Shown in pieces: positions 24,182-32,520 of a stretch of 64,000 bases of DNA. The stretch comes from DASRDZ01 sp035569495 (GTDB lineage: Bacteria > Chloroflexota > Dormibacteria > Aeolococcales > Aeolococcaceae), in assembly GCA_035569495.1 (NCBI GenBank), contig DATMMX010000039.1, forward strand, positions 54,826 through 118,825. The letters run 5' to 3'. Every line of letters starts with the position of its first letter. Within the stretch, counting starts at the first letter, position 1. A program made the translations under genes and the position numbers. The notes under the pieces are model-generated. The model searched no databases. It had not been told where the DNA came from and saw nothing but the letters and a program-made list of their open reading frames with translations.

Positions 24182-24759
24182 TGCCCTGGATGCCTCTCAC
24201 CGAGAACATGGAGCGCGTGCTGGCGCGGCTGGGCGGCGTGCCCGCGGCGCAGCGCCTGGGCCGCATCGACGGCGTCATGGTCAAGACCTTCAAGAAGCAC
24301 GCCGACCAGCGCGGCTACTTCATCGAGCAGCTCAAGCGCGGTGACCTCGACGACGACGGCAACCCGTTCATCCCTGAGCAGCCGTTCGCGCAGATGTCGC
24401 GCTCCCTGGCGTATGCGCGTGGGGGCAATCCTCCGGAGCTGATCAAGGCCTTCCACTGGCACAAGAAGCAGTGGGACTACTGGGACATCGTCGCCGGCAA
24501 CGCGCGCGTGGTCCTCTGCGACCTGCGCGAGGGCTCGCCCACCGAGGGGCGCATCCAGGTGGTCATGCTCGGCGAGCACGCGCCGCGGATGGTGGCCATC
24601 CCCCCCTACGTCGCCCACGGCTATCAGTGCGTGTCGACGCAGGACGTCATCCTCAACTACTACGTCACCGAGCCGTACGACCCGACCGATCCCGACGAGG
24701 GCCGCATCGCCTGGAACGACCCGCGCATCGGCTTCGACTGGTCCATCGAGAACATCTAG
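24181..24759 (+). CDS. rmlC: dTDP-4-dehydrorhamnose 3,5-epimerase-like cupin (RmlC)
   Basis: A 192-residue cupin that by position converts dTDP-4-keto-6-deoxyglucose to the L-lyxo epimer. Seen: DQRGYFIEQ near the start, KAFHWHKKQWDYWDI in place of the usual RGLHYQ block, VVLCDLREGSPTEGRI, IPPYVAHGYQ and YYVTEPYDP. The first His block differs from classical RmlC, so it is a divergent branch, but the later motifs and the position between rmlA and rmlB support the call. The start is GTG 24181 (sharing one base with the rmlA stop) or ATG 24190. Confidence 0.83.
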   Translation: MPWMPLTENMERVLARLGGVPAAQRLGRIDGVMVKTFKKHADQRGYFIEQLKRGDLDDDGNPFIPEQPFAQMSRSLAYARGGNPPELIKAFHWHKKQWDYWDIVAGNARVVLCDLREGSPTEGRIQVVMLGEHAPRMVAIPPYVAHGYQCVSTQDVILNYYVTEPYDPTDPDEGRIAWNDPRIGFDWSIENI

Positions 24760-24761
24760 AC

Positions 24762-25781
24762 ATGCGCCTCCTGGTCACCGGCGGAGCCGGCTTCATCGGC
24801 AGCGAGTTCGTGCGCATGACCCTGCGTGCGCACCCCGGCGACTCGGTGGTGGTGCTCGACAAGCTCACCTACGCGGGCAACCCGCGCAACCTCGACGCGG
24901 TGCGCGACGACCCGCGCTTCCGCTTCGTCCAGGCCGACATCGCCGACGCCGACGTGGTGCGGGAGCTGGCCCGCGAGGTCGACGCCATCGTCAACTTCGC
25001 CGCCGAGTCGCACGTCGACCGCTCCCTGGAGTCGCCGGGGCAGTTCATCCAGACCGACGTGTACGGCACCTTCGTGCTCATGGAGGCCGCGCGCGCGGCG
25101 GGGCACGAGCGCTTCCTGCAGGTGAGCACCGACGAGGTCTACGGCTCGGTGCACTCCGGGCGCTCCGTGGAGGACGACCCGCTGCGGCCGAGGTCGCCGT
25201 ACAGCGCGTCGAAGGCCGGGGGCGAGATGCTGGTGTGGTCGTACCGCGCGTCGTACGGCTTCCCGGCGATCATCACCCGCGGCTCGAACACCTACGGGCA
25301 CCACCAGTACCCCGAGAAGATCATCCCGTTGTTCGTCACCAACGCCATCGACGACCGGCCGCTGCCCATCTACGGCGACGGCCAGGCGGTGCGCGACTAC
25401 CTGCACGTCGAGGATCACTGCACAGGGATCGACGTCGCGCTGCGCCAGGGCGTGCCCGGCGAGGACTACAACGTCGGCTACGGCGGCGAGGGCGTCAACG
25501 GCATCGCGGTCGCGGACACCATCCTGAGCGCGCTGGGCAAGCCGGATTCGCTGAAGCAGTTCGTCCAGGACCGCCCCGGACACGACCGCCGCTACGCGCT
25601 CGACACGGCCAAGCTGCGCTCGCTGGGGTGGGCGCCGCAGGTGTCGTTTGCGGACGGCATGCAGGGCACCGCGCGGTGGTATGTCGACAACCAGGACTGG
25701 TGGCGCCCGCTCAAGTCCGGCGAGTTCTGGGAGTTCTACCAGCGCAACTACAAGCCGCTGCACGGCGCCACCGCCGGCTGA
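24762..25781 (+). CDS. rmlB: dTDP-glucose 4,6-dehydratase (RmlB)
   Basis: A 339-residue extended short-chain dehydrogenase. It oxidises dTDP-glucose, removes water and re-reduces at C6 with tightly bound NAD. Seen: GGAGFIG (8-14), NFAAESHVDRS, STDEVYG with the Thr-Asp-Glu catalytic set, YSASKAG with Tyr and Lys, and RGSNTYGHHQYPEK. Length is normal. ATG 24762 follows the rmlC stop after 2 bp. Confidence 0.96.
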   Translation: MRLLVTGGAGFIGSEFVRMTLRAHPGDSVVVLDKLTYAGNPRNLDAVRDDPRFRFVQADIADADVVRELAREVDAIVNFAAESHVDRSLESPGQFIQTDVYGTFVLMEAARAAGHERFLQVSTDEVYGSVHSGRSVEDDPLRPRSPYSASKAGGEMLVWSYRASYGFPAIITRGSNTYGHHQYPEKIIPLFVTNAIDDRPLPIYGDGQAVRDYLHVEDHCTGIDVALRQGVPGEDYNVGYGGEGVNGIAVADTILSALGKPDSLKQFVQDRPGHDRRYALDTAKLRSLGWAPQVSFADGMQGTARWYVDNQDWWRPLKSGEFWEFYQRNYKPLHGATAG

Positions 25782-25783
25782 GC

Positions 25784-26611
25784 ATGCGCGTTCTGGTGCT
25801 CGGCGCGGGAGGACAGCTCGGGCGCGAGCTGGTGCAGCTCGGCGCCATCGGCCTCACCCGCGCCGAATGCGACATCGCGCAAGCGGGGGACGCCGAGCGC
25901 GCCCTGCGGCAGCACCGCCCCGACGCGGTGATCAACTGCGCGGCGTGGACGAAGGTGGACGCCGCCGAGACCCAGCGCGACGAGGCCTTCCGCGCCAACA
26001 CGCAGGGCCCCCTGCTGCTGGCCCAGGCCTGCAATGACGCGGGCGTCCTGCTAACCCACATCAGCACCGACTACGTCTTCGACGGCACCGCCACCGCGCC
26101 CATCCCGGAGACGGCGCCCACCAGCCCGCTCGGCGTCTACGGCGAGTCGAAGCTCGAGGGCGAGCAGGCCGTCCGCGCCACCGCGCCGCGGCACCAGATC
26201 GTCCGCACCTCCTGGCTCTACGGCCAGGACGGCCCCAACTTCGTGCTCACCATGCTCCGCCTCGGCGCCGAGCGCGAGGAGCTGCGCGTGGTCGCCGACC
26301 AGCGCGGCGCCCCCACGTGGACCGGCCACCTCGCCCCCGCCCTGCTCCGCCTGCTGGAGCACGCCACCCCCGGCACCTACCACCTCACCAGCGGCGGCGA
26401 GACCACCTGGTGCGACTTCGCCCGCGCCATCATGACGTCCGCCGCCCTCCCCGCCCGCATCGAGCCCACCACCACCGCCGAGTACGCCGCCCCCGCGCCG
26501 CGCCCCGCGTATTCCGTGCTGGAAAACCGGGCCTGGCAGGCCCTGGGCGAGCCGCCGCTGGCCCAGTGGGAGCACGGCCTGGCGGCATATCTGGCCAGCC
26601 GTCGCGCCTGA
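25784..26611 (+). CDS. rmlD: dTDP-4-dehydrorhamnose reductase (RmlD)
   Basis: A 275-residue short-chain reductase for the last step to dTDP-L-rhamnose. Seen: GAGGQLG near the N-terminus, VINCAAWTKVDAAE, STDYVFDG, YGESKLEGE with the catalytic Tyr-Lys, and RTSWLYG. ATG 25784 follows the rmlB stop after 2 bp. The second half is strikingly C-rich on the coding strand. Confidence 0.95.
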   Translation: MRVLVLGAGGQLGRELVQLGAIGLTRAECDIAQAGDAERALRQHRPDAVINCAAWTKVDAAETQRDEAFRANTQGPLLLAQACNDAGVLLTHISTDYVFDGTATAPIPETAPTSPLGVYGESKLEGEQAVRATAPRHQIVRTSWLYGQDGPNFVLTMLRLGAEREELRVVADQRGAPTWTGHLAPALLRLLEHATPGTYHLTSGGETTWCDFARAIMTSAALPARIEPTTTAEYAAPAPRPAYSVLENRAWQALGEPPLAQWEHGLAAYLASRRA

Positions 26612-26627
26612 AACGCACACGCTCGGG

Positions 26628-26640
26628 TATCATCAGCCCG
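26628..26640 (+). promoter_or_regulatory. Leaderless promoter -10 element
   Basis: TATCAT (26628-26633) lies 7 nt before ATG 26641. It starts a new transcript 16 bp after rmlD. Confidence 0.5.
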
Positions 26641-29421
26641 ATGCCGAGCGCAGGACGCGGCGCGCCATCCGTGGCCGATTCGCACCGGAGCGAGCCGGAC
26701 GAGGCACCGCCCGCAACGACGCCGACCTCTGAACTCTATGGGAAGAGCTACTACGCCACCTACTTCGGTGGCGCGCCCTACGAGCGCAGCGAGCACTGGC
26801 TGAAGTTCTTCGGCCGCATCGCCGACCTGCTCGTCGCCGACATCGCTCCGCAAACCCATCTCGACGCCGGTTGCGCGATGGGCTTCCTGGTCGAGTCGAT
26901 GCGCGACCGCGGCGTCGACTCGGAAGGGATCGACATCTCCGAGTACGCGATCGGCCAGGCGCGCGAGGACATCCGCCCGTATGTCCGCGCCGGCAGCATC
27001 CTCGACCCTTTCAGCAAGCGCTACGACCTGATCACCTGCATCGAGACCCTGGAACACCTGGACGCGCCGGATGCGGAGCGCGCAGTCGGAAATCTCTGCG
27101 CCCACACCGACGACATCGTCTTCACCTCGACGCCGACGGACTACGAGGAGCCGACCCACGTCAACGTGCGGCCGCCCGAGTACTGGGTGGAGCTGTTCCT
27201 GCGCTTCGGGTTCGTGCACGACGTCGACTACGACCACCGGGTCACCAACCTCGCTCCGTGGGGCATGCGCTTTCGCCGGGCCCGCGATCCGCTGGCCCGC
27301 CAGATCATCCGAACCGAACGCGAGCTGTGGCGGCTCCGCGACGAGAAGCAGACGCGCGATCGGCTGATCGTGCAGCGGACCGAAGAGGCCGCCGGACACC
27401 TGCGCACGCTGGACGAGCTGCTCGCCGCGCACGGACGCGACCTCGCCGAAAACCACCACCTCAGCGTTGAGCTGGAGGATGCGCAGGACCTGGTCGAGTC
27501 ACTGCAGTGCGCTGCTGAGAAGGCGCACGAGGAGGCGGCCGAGCTGCGCGCCGAGCTCGACCGGCTGCGCTCCAACAACACCTACAGGGTGGCCGACAAG
27601 CTGCGCCGCTCGACGGTTCCGCTGCTGCCGCCGCAGACCCGCCGCGGCCGTTTCTTCCGCAGGGCGGTGCGGGCGGGCATCCTCGCCGCCGACCAGGGCC
27701 CCGGCGCCGTGGTGGAACGGCTGCGCGCACCCCGTCCGGCCACCGCGCCCACCGACTCCGGCACACCGCCGCTCGGCGAGGTCGATGAGCGCTGGAACGA
27801 CTGGCTGGCCGCCAACGACCCCGACGCCGACGACCTGCGCGCCATGCGCATCGCCTCGGCGTCGTGGCCGCGGCGTCCCACGGTGAGCATCCTCATGCCC
27901 GCCTACGACTCCGAGGAGTGGTTCCTCAGCGCCGCCATCGACTCGGTGCGCGCCCAGGCCTACGAGAGCTGGGAGCTGTGCATCGCCGACGACGCCTCGC
28001 CCTCGGACTCGGTGCAGCGCACCGTGGCGCGCTACGCCGGCGACCCGCGCGTCAAGCTGGTGCGCCGCGAGAGCAACGGCGGCATCGCCATGGCCTCGCG
28101 GTCCGCAGCGGAGATCGCCACCGGCGAGCTGCTCGCCCTGCTCGACCACGACGACGTGCTCCGCCCCGACGCGCTCTACGAGATGGTCCGCCACCACCTC
28201 GCTCACCCCGACGACGAGATCGCCTACTCCGACGAGGACAAGCTCGATCCCTGGGGCCGCCGCGTCGAGGCCCATCTCAAGCCGGACTGGTCGCCCGAGC
28301 TGCTCGACTCCTGCAACTACATCTCGCACTTCACCGTGCTGACCCGCGAGCTGTTCGACCGCGCCGGCGGCTTCCGCCCCGGCTTCGACGGCAGCCAGGA
28401 CTACGACCTGGTGCTGCGCGCAACCGAGGCGGCCCGCAGCGTCGGGCACGTCGCCAAGGTGCTGTACTCGTGGCGGATGATCCCGCGCTCCGCGGCGGCC
28501 AACGCCGACGCCAAGCCGGCCGCGTACGAGGCGGCGCGGCGCGCGCTGCTCAGCAGCATGGAGCGGCGCGGCGAGCCCGGCGACGTCGACCAGGGCTACT
28601 CGGCCGGCCTGTACACCATGCGCCGGCACATCGAGGGCAACCCCACGGTCGCGGTGGTGATCAGAGCCGGCAGGGGCACCTCCGCGGACACGCTGCGGCG
28701 CAGTGTCGAGAGCGTGGTCGAGGCGGGCCGCGACCGCGAGCTGCGCGTCATCCTCGTCGCCGGCGAGACCCAGGATGCGAGCCTGAAGATCTACATGGAG
28801 CACAGCGGCCACACCGTGGTCCGTCCCGGCGAAGGACACAACGCGGCGCGCATGGCCAACGCCGGCGTGGCCGCGGCCGGACCCGTCGACCACGTGCTGC
28901 TGCTCGACGCCGGCCTGGTGGTGAGCAAGCCGACGCTGCTCGACGGCCTGCTGGAGCAGAGCCAGCGCGCCGTGGTGGGCGCGGTCGGCGGCCGGGTGCT
29001 GCGCGCCCGCGGCGGCGTCGAACACGAGGGCATGCGCGTCGCCGCTGCGCAGGGTGGCGCGATCCCGCTGGACATGAGCGACTACTTCGGCATGGGCCGG
29101 GTGAACCGCACCGTCAGCGCGGTGAGCGCCACCTGCATGATGGTCAAGCGCTCGCTGTGGGAGCAGCTGGGCGGCTTCGACGAGGCCTACCGCGTCGCCT
29201 TCGCCGACGCTGACTTCTGCCTGCGTCTGGGCCGCAGCGGCCACCGCACCGTCTACACGCCACTCGCCGAGGTGCGCCGCCTCCACGACGACCCCGCCGC
29301 CACGCTGCCCCCGCTCGAGGACGAGCGCATCTTCCTGCTGCGCTGGAACGCCACCGGAGAACTGTCCGATCCGTTCGTGGGGCGCCACCTGCGATCGGTG
29401 CGACCGAGGATGTACGCATGA
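26641..29421 (+). CDS. Methyltransferase / coiled-coil / GT2 glycosyltransferase fusion
   Basis: A 926-residue cytoplasmic protein. Residues ~36-205: class I SAM methyltransferase (HLDAGCAMGFLVESM, GIDISEYAI, ITCIETLEHL). Residues ~222-312: coiled coil rich in Glu/Arg/Leu heptads. Residues ~415-640: family 2 glycosyltransferase (SILMPAYDSEEW, DDAS, nucleotide-sugar DHDD at 502-505, SQDYDLVLRA). Residues ~660-926: a second GT2-like fold, with VLLLDAGLV, FADADFCLRLG and a histidine-Asp-Asp end, weaker in its catalytic motifs. Such fusions cap or set the length of glycan chains in other systems; that role is inferred here. Start fixed by TATCAT 7 nt upstream. The stop overlaps the gtrA-like start (ATGA). 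Confidence 0.87.
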   Translation: MPSAGRGAPSVADSHRSEPDEAPPATTPTSELYGKSYYATYFGGAPYERSEHWLKFFGRIADLLVADIAPQTHLDAGCAMGFLVESMRDRGVDSEGIDISEYAIGQAREDIRPYVRAGSILDPFSKRYDLITCIETLEHLDAPDAERAVGNLCAHTDDIVFTSTPTDYEEPTHVNVRPPEYWVELFLRFGFVHDVDYDHRVTNLAPWGMRFRRARDPLARQIIRTERELWRLRDEKQTRDRLIVQRTEEAAGHLRTLDELLAAHGRDLAENHHLSVELEDAQDLVESLQCAAEKAHEEAAELRAELDRLRSNNTYRVADKLRRSTVPLLPPQTRRGRFFRRAVRAGILAADQGPGAVVERLRAPRPATAPTDSGTPPLGEVDERWNDWLAANDPDADDLRAMRIASASWPRRPTVSILMPAYDSEEWFLSAAIDSVRAQAYESWELCIADDASPSDSVQRTVARYAGDPRVKLVRRESNGGIAMASRSAAEIATGELLALLDHDDVLRPDALYEMVRHHLAHPDDEIAYSDEDKLDPWGRRVEAHLKPDWSPELLDSCNYISHFTVLTRELFDRAGGFRPGFDGSQDYDLVLRATEAARSVGHVAKVLYSWRMIPRSAAANADAKPAAYEAARRALLSSMERRGEPGDVDQGYSAGLYTMRRHIEGNPTVAVVIRAGRGTSADTLRRSVESVVEAGRDRELRVILVAGETQDASLKIYMEHSGHTVVRPGEGHNAARMANAGVAAAGPVDHVLLLDAGLVVSKPTLLDGLLEQSQRAVVGAVGGRVLRARGGVEHEGMRVAAAQGGAIPLDMSDYFGMGRVNRTVSAVSATCMMVKRSLWEQLGGFDEAYRVAFADADFCLRLGRSGHRTVYTPLAEVRRLHDDPAATLPPLEDERIFLLRWNATGELSDPFVGRHLRSVRPRMYA

Positions 29422-29945
29422 ATGCAAGCAGCGTCGGGGGCCTGATCAAGGGCCACTACCGCCGCTTCGCCAGCTTCCTCTGCGTCGGGCTGACCGGCGT
29501 GGTCACCACCAACGGCGGGCTCTGGCTGCTGCACAGCCACGCCGGGGTCGGCTCGGTGTACCTGGCCGGCATCCTCGCCGGCGAGGCGGGCATTCTGGTC
29601 ACCTTCGTCCTCAACAACCTGTTCACCTGGCGCGGCCAGGGGCACCGCCCGCTGTGGCTGCGGCTGGCCCTGTTCCACGTGGTCACCTGCGGCGGCCTCG
29701 GGCTCTACCTGCTCACCATCGCGGTGCTGCACGGGGGGTTGGGCGTGTACTACGTCGCGGCGGGCCTGTGCGGATCGGGCGCGGCCGCGGTGTGGAACTA
29801 CCTGGCCAGCCACTACCTCATCTTCCACGGCCGGCACATCACCGAGGTGCTCGACGACGAGGACGACGCGATGCCCGAGACGGTGTTGCGCGGCACCGTG
29901 GACGGAACCTCGCCGCGGCTGGTGCCCGCCGAGCGCGAGCGCTAG
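29418..29945 (+). CDS. GtrA-family membrane protein
   Basis: A 175-residue protein with four membrane helices (about 17-38, 45-68, 78-102 and 106-128) and a charged cytoplasmic tail. It matches the GtrA/DPMS-C family: RFASFLCVGLTGVV at helix 1, FVLNNLFTWRG after helix 2 and NYLASHYLIFHG after helix 4. Members are thought to help flip or present polyprenyl-phosphate sugars for membrane glycosyltransferases. It is coupled by ATGA to the methyltransferase-GT2 fusion, so the two probably act on the same glycan. Confidence 0.88.
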   Translation: MNASSVGGLIKGHYRRFASFLCVGLTGVVTTNGGLWLLHSHAGVGSVYLAGILAGEAGILVTFVLNNLFTWRGQGHRPLWLRLALFHVVTCGGLGLYLLTIAVLHGGLGVYYVAAGLCGSGAAAVWNYLASHYLIFHGRHITEVLDDEDDAMPETVLRGTVDGTSPRLVPAERER

Positions 29946-29953
29946 ACCCGGCG

Positions 29954-29972
29954 CCTGGACCGCTCGGTCAGG
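29954..29972. terminator. Bidirectional hairpin between convergent genes
   Basis: CCT-G-GACC-GCTC-GGTC-AGG: a 7-bp stem with one bulged G between the stops at 29945 and 29976. No T-tract. Confidence 0.35.
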
Positions 29973-29975
29973 AGC

Positions 29976-31019
29976 TCAGGAGACCCACTTCAGCAGCCGG
30001 ATCACGCCCATCGGCGCGGCCTGCTTGTGGGCGCTGACGTCGGTGCGAGAGCGGATCTCGGCGAGGTTGTCGTGGTAGTGGCGGTACGCCCGCCAGAGCA
30101 TCTCCTCGTTGGTGAGGGTGGGTCGCCAGCCCAGCTCCCGCTTGATCTTGGTGGTGTCGAAGACGAAGTCCTCGGCGATCATGCGGTAGTGGTACGGCCC
30201 CAGCGGTGAGAGCTTGAGCCGGTCGGCCGCGCGCATGCCGAACAGCGTCGGCCCCTTGGGCAGCGTGGCCACGCGCGCGCCGGTGCCGGCCTGGGCGATG
30301 ACGTACTCGTAGACCTGGCGCAGCGTCTTGACGTCGTCGGAGCCGATGTGGAACACGTCGGTGCCCACCTGGTCGGTGGCGCGGATGCAGGCCTCGGCGA
30401 GATCCTGCGCATAGATGAACTGGTAGCGGTTGCCGCCGCCGCCGACCATCCACACCTTGCGACCCTCGTCGATGAACTCGAAGAGGATGGCCAGCAGGCC
30501 CAGCCGGCCCTCGTCGATGATGGTGGGGCAGCGGATGATGGTGGCGTCGAGCGAGTCGCCGAAGTCCTCGAGGATCTTCTCCCCCTCCCACTTCGACTCG
30601 CCGTAGATCTCCACCGGCGCGGGCTGGTCGTCCTCACGCACCGGGCGGCCGAGGTTCTCGCCCCACAGGCAGTTGGACGAGGTGAAGACCAGCTTGCGCA
30701 CGCCCTTGCGCGCCGCCTCGCGGGCGAGCACCCGGGTGCCCTCGACGTTCGACGTCCAGAGGAACCGCGTGTCCTTGACGGCGTGGGCGAGGATGGCGGC
30801 GCAGTGGAACACCGCGTCGACCTGGTGCTCGGTGAGGAGGCGCGCCACGGTGTCGCGGTCGCGGATGTCGCCCTGCACCGAGCGCAGACCCTCGTGGGTC
30901 ATGTCGTCCTGCTGCAGGTCGACGTTGACCACGCTCCACCCGCTGTCAAGCAGCCGCCGCTTGAGCACGCCTCCGAAGAAACCGGAGCCCCCTGTGACCA
31001 GGGCGGTCTGGGCGCTCAG
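29976..31019 (-). CDS. NAD-dependent sugar epimerase/dehydratase
   Basis: A 347-residue extended short-chain dehydrogenase of nucleotide-sugar type. Seen: the NAD loop VTGGSGFFGG at the N-terminus, VFHCAAILAH, TSSNCLWG, YGESKWEGEK with the catalytic Tyr-Lys, and the C-terminal FDTTKIKRELGWRPT typical of the family. The substrate is unknown. No ATG, GTG or TTG lies between the upstream gene's stop and the NAD loop, so translation probably starts at CTG 31019, which overlaps the stop of the FAD oxidoreductase gene (CTGA) and has GAGG about 7 nt upstream. Confidence 0.87.
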   Translation of the reverse strand: MSAQTALVTGGSGFFGGVLKRRLLDSGWSVVNVDLQQDDMTHEGLRSVQGDIRDRDTVARLLTEHQVDAVFHCAAILAHAVKDTRFLWTSNVEGTRVLAREAARKGVRKLVFTSSNCLWGENLGRPVREDDQPAPVEIYGESKWEGEKILEDFGDSLDATIIRCPTIIDEGRLGLLAILFEFIDEGRKVWMVGGGGNRYQFIYAQDLAEACIRATDQVGTDVFHIGSDDVKTLRQVYEYVIAQAGTGARVATLPKGPTLFGMRAADRLKLSPLGPYHYRMIAEDFVFDTTKIKRELGWRPTLTNEEMLWRAYRHYHDNLAEIRSRTDVSAHKQAAPMGVIRLLKWVS

Positions 31020-32506
31020 GCCGCGACCTCGGCCTTGGACGGGGTGCGGACCTCCTCGTGGTACTCCTCCTCGACGTTCACCGACCACACGTCGTGGGTG
31101 GTGCCGGTGACGATGTTCTCCACGGAGAGCATCGCGGTGTACATCGAGTGGTCCTGGTTGTTGTAGCGGTGCATGCCGTTGCGACCGGTGGGGAAGACGT
31201 TGGCCGCCTCGCGGGCCAGCCAGTTGCGCATGATGTCGACGTTGGCCTTGTAGGCGTCGTCGTAGAACGGGTACGCCTTGGGCATGCGCACCACGTAGCC
31301 GGCCTCGACCACGCTGGCGTCGGCGAGCTTGAGCTCCTGCAGCTCACGCTTGGCCAGCTCGACCAGCTTGTCGTCGTCCATCGTCCACAGCGGATCGCCC
31401 TCGGTGACGAAGAACTCCATGCCCAGGCAGGTGCGCCCTTCCTTCACAAGGTAGGGCGACCAGGAGCCGAAGTTCTGGATGCGGCCGACGTTGACCTGCG
31501 GGTCGTGGATGTAGATCCAGTTGTCGGGAAAGCCCTTGTCCTTGGGCACCACCACGGCGACGGTGAGGAAGTCGCGGTAGCGCAGGGACTTCGCCGCCTG
31601 CTGCACCTCGGCGGGCGCGGGCGGATCCATGGCCATGATCAGCTCGGAGAACGGCATCGAGGAGATCACGTGCGAGCTGGGGATGCGCGTGGGCTTGCCG
31701 TCGATCGTCGCGGTGACCGCCTCGACGCGGCCGTCGCGGCGGTGCAGCGCCGTCACCGGCGACTTCATCAGCACCGTGCTCCCAGCAGCCTCCACCTTGT
31801 CGCGCGCGAACTCCCACATCATTCCCGGGCCGTACTTGGGGTAGTTGAACTCCTCGATCAGCGAGGTGACGTCCTTCTGGTTGCGCCTGGGCATCATGGC
31901 GTTGATCACCGCGGTGACCAGCGACAGGTTCTTGATGCGCTGCGCGGCCCAGTCGGCCTCGATCTGGTCGGCGGGGACGCCCCAGACCTTCTCGGTGTAG
32001 GTCTTGAAGAAGATGCGGTAGAGGCGCCAGCCGAAGCGCGCCGCGGTCCAGCCCTCGAACTTGGTCTGGTCCTTGGGCGGGTTGAGGCGCACCCAGAAGT
32101 ACGAGCCGAAGCAGCGGATGGCTTCGAGCAGCCCCAGGCCCTTGAGCGCGTTGAAGGCGCGCAGCGGGTAGTCGAAGAGGTTGCCGCGGTAGTAGATGCG
32201 GCTCATCCGCGGCCGGAGCAGGAAGTTCTCCTTGCCGAGGATCTCGAACCACAGGTCGTCGACCGGCTTGACCTTGGTGAAGAAACGATGGCCGCCGATG
32301 TCGAAGCGCCATCCGTCGCGCTCGACGGTGCGCGAGATGCCGCCGACCACGTCGTCCGCTTCGAGCACAGTCGAGCGAACACCGTACTTGGTGAACTGGT
32401 AGGCCGCCGTGAGACCCGCCGGGCCCGCGCCGATGACGACGGGCTGGATCCCAACCGAGGCATCGCCTACCACGGAGCTACCACGCTCCGATGGCAATGG
32501 ATTCAC
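31016..32506 (-). CDS. FAD-dependent oxidoreductase, UDP-galactopyranose mutase-like
   Basis: A 496-residue flavoprotein. Seen: the dinucleotide-binding VVIGAGPAGLTAAYQF (residues ~23-38), Glu at the end of the second strand (VLEADDVVGG), FDIGGHRFF, and the C-terminal FPTGRNGMHRYNNQDHSMYTA that contacts the flavin in UDP-galactopyranose-mutase and amine-oxidase relatives. It belongs to the glycan-cluster flavoproteins related to Glf rather than to classical Glf (~370-400 residues). Substrate unknown; the neighbouring epimerase, joined by a CTGA overlap, suggests a nucleotide or lipid-linked sugar. GTG 32506 is preceded by GATAAT 8 nt upstream. Confidence 0.83.
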   Translation of the reverse strand: MNPLPSERGSSVVGDASVGIQPVVIGAGPAGLTAAYQFTKYGVRSTVLEADDVVGGISRTVERDGWRFDIGGHRFFTKVKPVDDLWFEILGKENFLLRPRMSRIYYRGNLFDYPLRAFNALKGLGLLEAIRCFGSYFWVRLNPPKDQTKFEGWTAARFGWRLYRIFFKTYTEKVWGVPADQIEADWAAQRIKNLSLVTAVINAMMPRRNQKDVTSLIEEFNYPKYGPGMMWEFARDKVEAAGSTVLMKSPVTALHRRDGRVEAVTATIDGKPTRIPSSHVISSMPFSELIMAMDPPAPAEVQQAAKSLRYRDFLTVAVVVPKDKGFPDNWIYIHDPQVNVGRIQNFGSWSPYLVKEGRTCLGMEFFVTEGDPLWTMDDDKLVELAKRELQELKLADASVVEAGYVVRMPKAYPFYDDAYKANVDIMRNWLAREAANVFPTGRNGMHRYNNQDHSMYTAMLSVENIVTGTTHDVWSVNVEEEYHEEVRTPSKAEVAA

Positions 32507-32520
32507 GGGGCGTGATTATC
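32507..32520 (-). promoter_or_regulatory. Leaderless promoter -10 element
   Basis: TGTGATAATC: GATAAT (32520-32515, minus strand) lies 8 nt before GTG 32506 and overlaps the stop codon of the upstream gene (32521-32519). Confidence 0.5.
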
